Origin: Actinomadura sp. NAK00032
GTDB lineage: Bacteria; Actinomycetota; Actinomycetes; Streptosporangiales; Streptosporangiaceae
Length of the DNA: 64,000 nucleotides
NCBI RefSeq assembly: GCF_013364275.1
Contig: NZ_CP054932.1
Location: 3,596,001 to 3,660,000, forward strand
Direction: 5' to 3'
A model generated the notes under the pieces. It saw only the letters and a list, made by a program, of their open reading frames with translations, had not been told where the DNA came from and did not search any database. Shown here piece by piece: positions 9,201 to 16,117 of this stretch (position 1 is the stretch's first letter; every line of letters starts with the position of its first letter). Position numbers and translations under genes: made by a program.

Positions 9201-9474
9201 CGACCTCGTGGAGCGCCGCCTCGCGGTCGCCGTCGGTGAGGCCGCCGAACTCGCGTCCCGCGAAGGTCAGGAGCCGGTCGGCGACCGAATCCGCGATGTC
9301 CTCGAACTGCCTTTGGACGCGCCGCCGCTTGATCTCGTCCGGGAATCCGGCCTTGATCAGTTCGACGAGATCCTTACCGGCCCCGTCCCTGGTCGAACGC
9401 CCGGCGAGCCACCGCCCAACGGCCAGCCGTGTGACCGACATGCCCACCCGTACAGCGGCGACCTCGACCGACAC
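6217..9474 (-). CDS. NACHT NTPase with C-terminal leucine-rich repeats (bacterial NLR-like)
   Basis: A 1085-residue STAND ATPase. Residues 1-250 are a mostly helical N-terminal region without a recognisable nuclease, TIR or protease motif. The NACHT module follows: Walker A GEAGGGKST (291-299), Walker B LLLVDGVDEV (371-380), and IIVTSRP (404-410) in the sensor-1 position. A helical stretch (about 440-790) contains FVHRTVQEYLAAKQ, a motif usual after NACHT domains. Residues 795-1070 are at least eight leucine-rich repeats of the L-x2-L-x-L-x2-C type, ending in DLRPLASLPQLRELHL. In animals this layout is that of NLR immune sensors; bacterial NACHT proteins (bNACHT, Avs relatives) are established antiphage proteins. 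Antiphage activity here is inference. The GTG at 9474 follows GGGGG; it is 85 nt after a HATPase gene. Confidence 0.88.
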   Translation of the reverse strand: MSVEVAAVRVGMSVTRLAVGRWLAGRSTRDGAGKDLVELIKAGFPDEIKRRRVQRQFEDIADSVADRLLTFAGREFGGLTDGDREAALHEVVRTLDNADLSDEALFAADVDPVKLARGLRTRLPARRAEFELGEAGARLYEVVLDECCDCLARIIVHLPQFGPRASVEMLGRLSGLADQVGAVLARLPARTLDAPEGTSDDDEFTRRYLASISESLDTLELFGVRFERFTRPQTTLSVAYISLNVSDESKRAPRPSRPHAVPVSDWRDEVKAGSVRVEAALGDHRLMLLRGEAGGGKSTLLRWLAVTAARGSFSGPLSGWNGSVPFVVKLRSHAGRPLPRPEEFIDDVAGHLAGIMPRGWAHRQLASGRALLLVDGVDEVTGSQRQAVREWLKRIVTEFRDIRIIVTSRPAAAGSDWLRAEGFATAFLEQLSPADIRTLVQHWHTAIRDCADLPCEPERLPSYEARLLARLEGAPHLRALASSPLLAAMLCALNLDREALPRNRMGLYGAALEMLLETRDSKRGIPSALEREQKIRILQDIAWHLSNSARVELPKPMVERLVADRLASMPQVQVQPSAVLDELLQRSGVLREPVPGRIDFVHRTVQEYLAAKQAADLGDMDLLIRYAHRDTWRETVIMAAGHANEPLRRELLSGILSRARSESRRARTLKLVAAACLETLPSIPDDIREDLDRCLDDLIPPRDEASALALATGGEPVLTRLPDALDDLSDAAARATVRAAWLINGPHALDVLARYASDARPQIRETVGAAWHYFDAEEFAERVLARSPEGGKVTLLHQPQQVKALSKVSPLSSLYIEQSRFEDFDFLLPHARTLRDLTLHADEPNADAALPTSLPALRKLKLDFPGFDDLSLLASLPQLDELWLSECMEITDYAPLRWQESLTSLWLQDCVRLTSLAQLPALGSLRMLGVSGSQLSEGLEGVCRANPALQRLVANDCAWVRDLRPLSDLPLAALYIGKCHQVSDISPLSSLTELQVLNLIETRVDDLTPLRGLSQLETLWLEGCGSVTDLRPLASLPQLRELHLSGTVPGLDLSPLGGNRKLTVFIDSGQDVRGADALGRRLRVT

Positions 9475-9499
9475 GGCACCCCCGGATTTCAGCGGAAGC

Positions 9500-9512
9500 C
9501 GCCATTATGGCG
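9500..9512 (-). promoter_or_regulatory. Palindrome CGCCATTATGGCG with possible -10 for the NACHT gene
   Basis: A perfect 13-bp palindrome sits 26 bp before the NACHT GTG. Read on the minus strand it contains CATAAT, a good -10 element, and would give a leader of about 20 nt. No clear -35 was found. It may be an internal promoter/operator allowing the NACHT gene to be controlled apart from the upstream HATPase gene. Confidence 0.35.
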
Positions 9513-9559
9513 AGTAACCGGGCGCCGTTTCCCGGCTTTCCGGCGTCCATGTTCGGACG

Positions 9560-9955
9560 TCAGGCGCGGGTCATCTCGAACCACACGGCGTGGCCTTCGG
9601 CTCGCTGGTCGACACCCCAGTCGCCGGCCATGTGGGCGACGATGCGGAGACCCCGACCGCAGATGTCCATCTCGTCCGCCGTGGCCAGGTGCGGGACGGT
9701 CTCGGCGCCGCCGTCGTCGATCACGTCGATGCGGACGAGTTCGTTCGAGTAGGTCACTTCAACGCGAATCTGTCCGCCTTTGCCTGACTTGGTGTACCGC
9801 ACCGCGTTGGTGACCAGCTCGCTCATGCAGAGCGAGGCGTCGTCCAGCGCGGGGTGGTCGCCCAGCACGTCCTGGAGCCACCGCCGCGCGTGGCCGGCCG
9901 CCTGAGCCATCCCCGGCAACAGAAGCACATCGAACCTCACCGTCGGCACCGTCAT
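9560..9955 (-). CDS. HATPase_c_2 ATP-binding (anti-sigma-regulator-like) protein, first gene of the NACHT cassette
   Basis: A 131-residue GHKL ATPase domain with N-box MSELVTNAVRY, G1 motif IDVIDDGG and G2 motif GRGLRIV, ending WFEMTRA. It is the minimal domain, shorter than the 229-residue relative at 629. The ATG at 9955 is chosen because AGGAG lies eight bases upstream; a longer in-frame start would add 46 residues of non-homologous, Arg-rich sequence reaching the divergent gene. Similar ATPases in this family act as protein kinases on anti-anti-sigma proteins or as orphan switch proteins. Position at the head of the operon with the NACHT and APH genes suggests a regulatory part. Confidence 0.8.
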   Translation of the reverse strand: MTVPTVRFDVLLLPGMAQAAGHARRWLQDVLGDHPALDDASLCMSELVTNAVRYTKSGKGGQIRVEVTYSNELVRIDVIDDGGAETVPHLATADEMDICGRGLRIVAHMAGDWGVDQRAEGHAVWFEMTRA

Positions 9956-10062
9956 CACTCCACTCCTTCCGGTTCGTTGTCGCCGAAAAGAATGGGCAGG
10001 ACGGGGAACGGCAAGCGATACGTTCGCGGCCCTCGTCCCGAGGTCCTGTGGCAAACCGGTCC

Positions 10063-10078
10063 CGGTCACTTGTGACCG
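10063..10078. promoter_or_regulatory. Perfect inverted repeat CGGTCAC-TT-GTGACCG
   Basis: Seven-base arms with a two-base spacer lie midway between the HATPase start (9955) and the XRE start (10143), followed by a further GTCAC half-site at about 10079-10084. A repeat of this quality between divergent genes, one encoding an XRE regulator, is a likely operator for that regulator. No binding data are implied. Confidence 0.55.
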
Positions 10079-10128
10079 AGTCACCATGTCCAACTTGGGG
10101 AACGCATCCCATGGTTACGCATTGTCAG

Positions 10129-10139
10129 GTAATGATTAC
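10129..10139. promoter_or_regulatory. Palindrome GTAATGATTAC immediately before the XRE gene
   Basis: An 11-bp perfect palindrome, AT-rich against the local background, ends four bases before the ATG at 10143. TTGTCA at 10122-10127 just upstream resembles a -35. It may be a second, autoregulatory operator for the XRE protein. Confidence 0.4.
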
Positions 10140-10142
10140 GTC

Positions 10143-10991
10143 ATGGATAGAGCGCAGCGTCCCACCATGCGAAGCCGCAAGCTCGGACAGCGTCTGAAGG
10201 CCATCCGCGAGGAGCGTGGTCTGACCCGCGATGCGGCGGCGCGGATGCTGCACCGCACGCCGTCCTCTCTGAGCAAGCTTGAGACAGGCAAGCGTGGCAT
10301 CCGCCGCCCGGCCCTGGAGTACATGCTCGACCGCTATGAGATCACTGATCTCCGGGAGCGCGAAGATCTTTTTCACTTGGCCGATCAAGCTGCCGACAAG
10401 GGCTGGTGGCATCGCTACCAGGGGACGCTTCTCGCGTCCACGGTCGACTACATCGCCCTTGAGAACGAGGCCGATTCGATCAGGAGTTTCCAACTCCATC
10501 TGGTGCCCGGCCTTCTGCAGATTGAGGGCTACGCCCGAGCCATCATGGGGATCGGGGCCTCGCAAGGGAAACCGGTGGACGTTGATGCCATGACCACAGT
10601 CCGGCTTCGCCGCCAACGGGTTCTCGCGAGACCTCGCCCTCCACAGGTCAGTGCCGTCATCAGCGAAGCAGTCCTGCGCCAGGAGATCGGAGGCGCAGAG
10701 ATCATGGACGGGCAACTCCGGCACTTGGCCGAGGTGTCCGAGATGGACCACCTCACGGTTCGGATACTGCCCTTTTCGGCTGGCGTGCATGCCGGGCTCA
10801 ATGGATCGTTCAGCATCCTTGACACGCGTGACCTCTCCGTCGTCCTGGTCGAAAATCTCACGGCGGGGTGGTACTTGGAAGCGGAAGAGGACGTTCGACG
10901 GCACGACTGGGCCTTCCAGCAAGTGCTGGAGAATTCGCTTTCCGCGAGTGATTCACTGACCCTGATTGAGAAGCTAAGGTCAGAGATATGA
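10143..10991 (+). CDS. XRE helix-turn-helix regulator with DUF5753 (Scr1-like)
   Basis: A 282-residue protein: an N-terminal HTH of the XRE/Cro type (LGQRLKAIREERGLTRDAAARMLHRTPSSLSKLETGKRG, about 13-52) and a C-terminal DUF5753 region (ALENEADSIRSFQLHLVPGLLQIEGYARAIM through MDHLTVRILPFSAGVHAGLNGSFSIL). This is the actinobacterial family that pairs with DUF397; some pairs have been described as toxin-antitoxin-like or developmental regulators. The ATG at 10143 is preferred; 19 upstream in-frame codons would run through the operator-like palindrome. It overlaps the following DUF397 gene by 4 bp and diverges from the HATPase-NACHT-APH operon, which it may control. Confidence 0.85.
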   Translation: MDRAQRPTMRSRKLGQRLKAIREERGLTRDAAARMLHRTPSSLSKLETGKRGIRRPALEYMLDRYEITDLREREDLFHLADQAADKGWWHRYQGTLLASTVDYIALENEADSIRSFQLHLVPGLLQIEGYARAIMGIGASQGKPVDVDAMTTVRLRRQRVLARPRPPQVSAVISEAVLRQEIGGAEIMDGQLRHLAEVSEMDHLTVRILPFSAGVHAGLNGSFSILDTRDLSVVLVENLTAGWYLEAEEDVRRHDWAFQQVLENSLSASDSLTLIEKLRSEI

Positions 10992-11263
10992 CTGATCCGG
11001 CGATTGCGAGCACGACAGGGCGGCAGAACCGCTACGGCGGGGACGCTGCCGGCACGTGCAGGGAGGCTGCCCGTACTTGGCGCAAGAGCAGCCGCAGCGA
11101 GGGCAGCGAAGGCCAGTGCGTGGAGGTGGCCGCGAGAGCGGACCGGGGCGTGGCGTTGCGCGACTCCAAGGATGTGGAGGGGCCGATGCTGTCTCTCGCG
11201 CCGTCCACGTGGACGTCCCTCGTCGTCGGCATTAAGGATGGCTCCTTCGACCTCACGCCCTGA
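10988..11263 (+). CDS. DUF397 domain protein, partner of the XRE regulator
   Basis: A 91-residue protein with a polar 28-residue extension and then the DUF397 core: TWRKSSRSEGSEGQCVEVA, VALRDSKDVEGPMLSL, and WTSLVVGIKDGSFDL at the end. It overlaps the XRE stop by four bases (ATGA), the standard arrangement of XRE/DUF397 pairs, so the two are co-translated. The molecular role of DUF397 is not established; binding to the cognate XRE protein is the usual proposal. An intrinsic terminator follows at once. Confidence 0.85.
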   Translation: MTDPAIASTTGRQNRYGGDAAGTCREAARTWRKSSRSEGSEGQCVEVAARADRGVALRDSKDVEGPMLSLAPSTWTSLVVGIKDGSFDLTP

Positions 11264-11280
11264 CCGCGCGTATGCGTTAG

Positions 11281-11316
11281 GGGGACGGCCGGTCCAGGCC
11301 GTCCCCGTTTGTTTTT
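11281..11316 (+). terminator. Intrinsic terminator after the XRE/DUF397 pair
   Basis: GGGGACGGCC (11281-11290) pairs with GGCCGTCCCC (11297-11306) across a 6-nt loop and is followed by GTTTGTTTTTG. The stem is perfect and the T-run is unusually good for this genome. It isolates the XRE/DUF397 transcript from the convergent kinase gene. Confidence 0.88.
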
Positions 11317-11365
11317 GCGGGCAGAGGGCTAGTGTCGAGGCTCGATCTGGGGCGCTGACCTGCGG

Positions 11366-13201
11366 CTACTGGAACGTCCAGAGGCGGGTTGTGCCGGTTC
11401 CGCTGGTGGTGGCGAAGCTCTGGCCGTGGGGTGCGAAGGCCATGGTCTGCTCGTCGTCGGAGTCGCCGGGGAGTGTCGCCGTGTTGCGGCCCGTCGGGAC
11501 ATGCCACAGGCGGATGTTCTTCTGGTCGGCGGTGACCAGCGTGTTGCCGTCCGGGCTGAACCCCAGGGCTTGGACCTCGCCGCCTAGGTCTTTGATGGTG
11601 CTCTTGAGGTCACCGTCCGACGGGCTGCGGAGTTCGTACCCGTAATAGCCGCCGGTGGAGGCCGCCACGGTCTTGCCGTCCGGGCTGAAGGCTAGGCACG
11701 GGATCTCGGTGGCGTTGCGCGGTGAGATCTCGGTGGCCTTGCCGGTCGCGACGTCCCAGACGGTGAAGCGGCCCGAATAGGCGCGGCCCCCGGCGAGGGA
11801 TTTGCCGTCCGGGGAGAAGGTCAGTGCCTTGGCGTAGTAGTCGGTCTTCATCGGGACGGACTTGCCGGTGGCGATGTCCCAGACCTGGACATAGTGGGGG
11901 CCGTTGCCGACGGCGACGGCGAGGGATCGGCCGTCCGGGCTGAACGCGAGCGACTGGACGCCCTGTATCTGCGGCAAGGTCTTGCGGATCTTGCCGGACG
12001 CCACGTCCCACAGGTGGACGACCTTGTCCTCGCTGGAGGTGGCGAGGGTCTTCGTGTCCGGGCTGATGGCCATGGGGCGCCGGTAGGTCTTGGCGCTGTC
12101 GTCGATCTTGCGCGTGGTCACCTGCGCGGTGGCCAGGTCCCAGCGCAGGATGGTGGAGAACCCGGCGCCCCACAGCGTCTTGCCGTCGGGGGAGAACGCC
12201 ACGGCGTGGACCGCGACCTCCGAGCTGGGCAGGGTCATGCCGCTGGGGACGCCGATCGGGGTCTTCGGGACGTTCCGCCCGGCGCCCGGCGCGTCCGAGG
12301 GCCACAGCAGCACGGCCGGGACGGCCACGGCCACGGCCGCGGTCGCCGCGACGGCCGCGCCGCCGAGCAGGACGGCGCGGCGGGGGACGCGGCGCGGCGG
12401 TGCCTCGGTGAGCGCCGCGAGGATCTCCGGGACGGACGGCCGGCGCGCCGGGTCCTTCTCCAGGCAGCGGACGACCAGGGCGCGCAGGTGCGGGTCGGTC
12501 AGCCCGGCGACGTCGGGCGGCGCGCCGACGATCTTGTGGACGATCGCCGGGATGGTCGCCGCGTCGAACGGGCCGCGCCCGGTCGCGGCGTAGGCGAGCA
12601 CGCAGCCGAGCGCGAACACGTCGCCCGGCGGGCCCGTGGCGTCGGCGCGCACCTGCTCGGGGGACATGAACGAGAACGTGCCGACGACCGCCCCGGTGGA
12701 CGTCAGCGCGGTCGCGTCGGCCGTGCGGGCGATGCCGAAGTCGATGATCCGGGGGCCGTCCGGGCTCATGATCACGTTGCCGGGCTTGAGGTCGCGGTGG
12801 ACCAGCCCGCACGCGTGGATCGCCGCGAGGCCCTCGGCGAGCCCGGCGCCCAGTTCGCGCACCGCGGCCGGGTCGAGCGGTCCCTGGCGCTGGACGACCT
12901 GCCGCAGCGACGGGCCGGGGACGAACGCGGTCACCATCCACGGCGACGCGGCGTCCGGGTCGGCGTCCACGACCTGGGCGGTGTGGAAGCCGCCGACGCG
13001 GCGGGCGGCCTCGATCTCGCGGGCGAACCGGCGGCGGAAGCCCGCGTCGGCGGCGTACTCGGCCCGGACGGTCTTCACCGCGACCTTGCGCCCGCTCGGT
13101 GAGGCGCCGAGGAACACCTCGCCCATGCCGCCCGCGCCGAGCCGCCCGTGCAACCGGTAGGGGCCGACCTCGCGGGGGTCGTCGTCGCGCAGCGGATCCA
13201 C
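11366..13201 (-). CDS. Membrane Ser/Thr protein kinase with WD40 repeats
   Basis: A 611-residue Hanks-type kinase. The Gly-loop LGAGGMGEVFLG begins at 21, the ATP-binding lysine is K43 (VAVK), the catalytic loop HRDLKPGN is at 135-142 and DFG at 154-156, so it looks catalytically competent. A single membrane segment lies at about 276-300. Residues 330-611 are WD40 repeats (recurrent AFSPDGKTL and LWDVATGK), which the topology places outside the cell. It is a tandem paralog of the next gene, with a 3-bp gap and near-identical kinase motifs at the same positions. WD40-kinases of this kind are common orphan sensors in actinomycetes; the ligand and substrates are unknown. Confidence 0.9.
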   Translation of the reverse strand: MDPLRDDDPREVGPYRLHGRLGAGGMGEVFLGASPSGRKVAVKTVRAEYAADAGFRRRFAREIEAARRVGGFHTAQVVDADPDAASPWMVTAFVPGPSLRQVVQRQGPLDPAAVRELGAGLAEGLAAIHACGLVHRDLKPGNVIMSPDGPRIIDFGIARTADATALTSTGAVVGTFSFMSPEQVRADATGPPGDVFALGCVLAYAATGRGPFDAATIPAIVHKIVGAPPDVAGLTDPHLRALVVRCLEKDPARRPSVPEILAALTEAPPRRVPRRAVLLGGAAVAATAAVAVAVPAVLLWPSDAPGAGRNVPKTPIGVPSGMTLPSSEVAVHAVAFSPDGKTLWGAGFSTILRWDLATAQVTTRKIDDSAKTYRRPMAISPDTKTLATSSEDKVVHLWDVASGKIRKTLPQIQGVQSLAFSPDGRSLAVAVGNGPHYVQVWDIATGKSVPMKTDYYAKALTFSPDGKSLAGGRAYSGRFTVWDVATGKATEISPRNATEIPCLAFSPDGKTVAASTGGYYGYELRSPSDGDLKSTIKDLGGEVQALGFSPDGNTLVTADQKNIRLWHVPTGRNTATLPGDSDDEQTMAFAPHGQSFATTSGTGTTRLWTFQ

Positions 13202-13204
13202 GGG

Positions 13205-15157
13205 TCAGACCTTCCAGAGCGTGACGGTGCCGTCCGGCTTCGAGCTGCCGACGGCGGCGACCAGCGTGCCGCCGGGGGCGAGGGCGATCTTGGCGACGGG
13301 CTGCGGGTGCCCGACGAGCGTCGAGATCAGCGCGCCGGTGGCGGTGTTCCAGACGCGGACGGTCCGGTCGGAGCAGGCGCCGAGGACCGACGCGCCGTCC
13401 GGGGAGAGCCGCACGTCCCGCACCTTCGCCTCGCCCGCGTCGATGACGCGCACCGCGCGGCGGGCGGCGACGTCCCAGATCCGGACGGTCGAGTCCGCGC
13501 CGCAGCTGGCGAGGCGCCGCCCGTCCGCGCTGAACGCGACGCCGGTGACGTTCGAGGTGTGGCCGGTGAGGCGGCCGCGGCTGCGCAGCCTCCGGCCGTC
13601 GAGGAGCTGGACGGTGCGGCCCGGCGGCTTCTTGTAGTAGCCGTCGACCGCGACCGCGACGGTCCCGCCGTCCGGGCTGAAGGCGACCGCGTTGACGCCG
13701 CTGTGGCCGAGGTCGAACTCCGCCCGGGTGTCGCCGGAGGCGGCGTCGAACAGCCGGGCGTCGGGGTTGGCGCCCGCGATCGTGCGGCCGTCCGGGCTGT
13801 AGGCCAGCGCGTTCAGGCCGAACTCGCCGGTCCGCACGTTCACCTTGAGGTGCCCGGTGGCGACGTCCCAGACCAGCAGCTGACCGGGGGAGGTGGACGA
13901 GCTGGCCAGGGACGCGCCGTCCGGGCTGAACGCGAGCGCGCCGACCCAGCCCGCCTTGCGGATCGTGCGGAGCACGCGCCCGGTCGCGACGTCCCACAGC
14001 GTGATCGTGGCGTCGAGGCCGCCGGCGGCGACCGTCCGCCCGTCGGGGCTGATGGCGACCTCGTCGAGGGTCTTGACGTCCGGGGCGCTGAGCGACCCGC
14101 TCTGCGGGATCAGCCCGTTCGGCCGGGGCGGCGAGGCAGGTGGGGCGGCGGGCTTCTCCTCCCCGCGGGTCAGGAAGAACGCCGCCGGGACGCCCACCGT
14201 GACCGCCGCCGCGGCGGCGCCTCCGCCGATGAGCAGCGCGCGGCGGCCGACCGGCGCCGGGGCCGCCGCCGGGACGTCGTGCGGCCGGGTCGCGGCGAGC
14301 GTCGCGTTGGCGTGCGTGTCGGCCTCGCCGCCGGGCGGGCCGGTGTCCGGAGGCGGTTCGATGCTCTCCGGCGCGGTGATGAGCATGTCCAGGCCGGGCC
14401 GCCGCGCCGGCTCCTTGGCGAGGCACGCGGCGATCATGTTGCGGACGTCGTCCGGGAGCGCGGACAGGTCCGGCTCCTCGTGCAGGACGCGGTGCACGAT
14501 CGCCGGGATCGTCGCCGCGTCGAACGGACCGCGCCCCGTCGCGGCGTAGGCGAGCACGCAGCCGAGCGAGAACACGTCGCCGGACGGCCCCGGCACGTCG
14601 CCGAGGACCTGCTCCGGCGACATGTACGCGTAGGTGCCGACGACCGCGTTGTGCGAGGTCAGCGCGGTCGCGTCGGTCGCGCGGGCGATGCCGAAGTCGA
14701 TGATGCGGGGGCCGTCCGCCGCCATGATGACGTTGCCCGGCTTGAGGTCGCGGTGCACGAGCCCGCACGCGTGGATCGCGGCGAGGCCCTCGGCCAGCCC
14801 CGACGCGAGCGCCCGCACCGCGCCGGGATCGAGCGGCCCGCGCTCGCCGACGACCTCCCGCAGGGACGGGCCGGGAATGAACGCGGTGACCAGCCACGGC
14901 GACGCGGCCTCGGGATCGGCGTCCACGACCTGGGCGGTGTGGTAGCCGCCGACGCGGCGGGCCGCCTCGACCTCGCGGGCGAACCGCGCCCGGAACCGGT
15001 CGTCCTCGGCGTACTCGGCGCGGACGACCTTGACGGCGACGCGGCGGGCGCCCGGCGAGACCCCGAGGAACACCTGACCCATGCCGCCCGCGCCCAGCCG
15101 GGCCTCCAGCCGGTAGGGGCCGATCTGCCGGGGGTCCCCGGGATGCAGCGCTTCCAT
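13205..15157 (-). CDS. Membrane Ser/Thr protein kinase with WD40 repeats (tandem paralog)
   Basis: A 650-residue kinase built as its neighbour: Gly-loop LGAGGMGQVFLG at 21, K43, HRDLKPGN at 135-142, DFG at 154-156, a Pro/Ala-rich juxtamembrane linker, a membrane segment at roughly 300-320 and WD40 repeats to the C-terminus (LTGHTSNVTGVAFSADGRRL is the clearest). The ATG at 15157 gives the N-terminus MEALHPGDPRQIGPYRL, matching MDPLRDDDPREVGPYRL of the paralog; the same frame stays open far upstream through the antisense of other genes, but that extension is not coding. The pair probably arose by duplication and the WD40 halves have diverged more than the kinase halves. Confidence 0.9.
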   Translation of the reverse strand: MEALHPGDPRQIGPYRLEARLGAGGMGQVFLGVSPGARRVAVKVVRAEYAEDDRFRARFAREVEAARRVGGYHTAQVVDADPEAASPWLVTAFIPGPSLREVVGERGPLDPGAVRALASGLAEGLAAIHACGLVHRDLKPGNVIMAADGPRIIDFGIARATDATALTSHNAVVGTYAYMSPEQVLGDVPGPSGDVFSLGCVLAYAATGRGPFDAATIPAIVHRVLHEEPDLSALPDDVRNMIAACLAKEPARRPGLDMLITAPESIEPPPDTGPPGGEADTHANATLAATRPHDVPAAAPAPVGRRALLIGGGAAAAAVTVGVPAAFFLTRGEEKPAAPPASPPRPNGLIPQSGSLSAPDVKTLDEVAISPDGRTVAAGGLDATITLWDVATGRVLRTIRKAGWVGALAFSPDGASLASSSTSPGQLLVWDVATGHLKVNVRTGEFGLNALAYSPDGRTIAGANPDARLFDAASGDTRAEFDLGHSGVNAVAFSPDGGTVAVAVDGYYKKPPGRTVQLLDGRRLRSRGRLTGHTSNVTGVAFSADGRRLASCGADSTVRIWDVAARRAVRVIDAGEAKVRDVRLSPDGASVLGACSDRTVRVWNTATGALISTLVGHPQPVAKIALAPGGTLVAAVGSSKPDGTVTLWKV

Positions 15158-15279
15158 CAACCACCCGTCGTCGGTTCCGCACACGACCGGTGGATTTTCT
15201 AGCAGACATAGCTGTTCCCTCGACACTGGAGCACGCCGGGTGTGACGCACGGCATGCCCGGGCCGCGCCGGGACCGCCG

Positions 15280-16068
15280 TTAAGCGTCGCGGAGCGCGGT
15301 GGCGACGACCGTGGTGTAGCCCATGGTGAACGCGCCGCCCGCCGCGTCGACGGCGGCGCCGATGTCCGCGAGGATCTGCTGCTGCTTGTCGGCCGGGACC
15401 CGGGAGTGCAGGCCGAAGGTCGGGACCTGCTCCAGCCACTCGTCGCGGGTGTAGCGGCGCTCCCACGGGAAGCGCCACTCCTCCGGCTCGCCGAACCCGC
15501 CCGCCTCGCGGATGCCGTCGGACGCCTTGTCGCACATCAGCGAGTACGCCTCCGGGCCGGGCAGCGGGCGCTGGAACAGCGGCGAGTCCGGCATGGCGCG
15601 GCGGTACGCGGCGGCCATGGCGTCCCCGAGGTCGGACGGCGGCTGGAACGAGTGCCAGAACACCGCCAGGCGCCCGCCGGGACGCAGGGCCCGCGCCGCC
15701 TTGGCCGCGCCGGCGACCGGGTCGACCCAGTGCCAGGCCTGGCCGGCGGCGACCGTGTCGAACGTCCGGCCGGCCGGGTCCCAGTCCTCGATGGTGGACA
15801 CCTCGACCGGGACGCCGGCGCGTTCGGCCAGTTCGGCCATGCGGGCGTCGGGCTCGACGCCGAGGACGCGGCACCCGGCCGCCTGGAACTGGCGGGCCGC
15901 GATGCCGGTCCCGCATCCGACGTCGAGGACGTCGGGCCCGACGGCCGCGAGCCGCGTCACGAGGGCGTCCGGATAGCTGGGGCGCGTCCGGTCGTAGCGC
16001 TCGGCGTCCGCGCCGAACGACTCCGCCACGTCGCGTGCCTGATGAGGCTCGTTCGATAGAGTGGGCAT
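15280..16068 (-). CDS. Class I SAM-dependent methyltransferase
   Basis: A 262-residue methyltransferase. SAM-binding motif I is VLDVGCGTGIAARQF at about 45-60, followed by the acidic VLGVEPDARM and AGQAWHWVDP, typical of the Methyltransf_11 group. The substrate cannot be inferred. The ATG at 16068 lies inside the first of two operator-like repeats and about seven bases after a -10-like TATGGT, so the message is probably leaderless. It diverges from a TetR gene that very likely represses it. Confidence 0.85.
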   Translation of the reverse strand: MPTLSNEPHQARDVAESFGADAERYDRTRPSYPDALVTRLAAVGPDVLDVGCGTGIAARQFQAAGCRVLGVEPDARMAELAERAGVPVEVSTIEDWDPAGRTFDTVAAGQAWHWVDPVAGAAKAARALRPGGRLAVFWHSFQPPSDLGDAMAAAYRRAMPDSPLFQRPLPGPEAYSLMCDKASDGIREAGGFGEPEEWRFPWERRYTRDEWLEQVPTFGLHSRVPADKQQQILADIGAAVDAAGGAFTMGYTTVVATALRDA

Positions 16069-16096
16069 GCGCCCACCATAGTGGGCGCTTGCCCAC
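16061..16096. promoter_or_regulatory. Twin TetR-type operators GTGGGC-N4-GCCCAC
   Basis: GTGGGC-ATGC-GCCCAC occupies 16061-16076 and GTGGGC-GCTT-GCCCAC occupies 16081-16096. The centres are exactly 20 bp apart, two helical turns, so two dimers could bind on one face. Between them lie TATGGT (minus strand) and CATAGT (plus strand), plausible -10 elements for the divergent methyltransferase and tetR genes. A repressor bound here would block both promoters. Confidence 0.8.
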
Positions 16097-16117
16097 TTGT
16101 CGAGAGGACGGTGCGAC

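Noticed and set aside
9956..10093. N-terminal extension of the HATPase gene to 10093.
   Set aside because: A well-spaced AGGAG precedes the ATG at 9955, and the extension is Arg-rich non-homologous sequence overlapping the divergent promoter region.
10086..10143. An earlier ATG at 10086 for the XRE gene.
   Set aside because: It would translate across the palindrome at 10129-10139 and add residues without family similarity; no ribosome-binding site precedes it.
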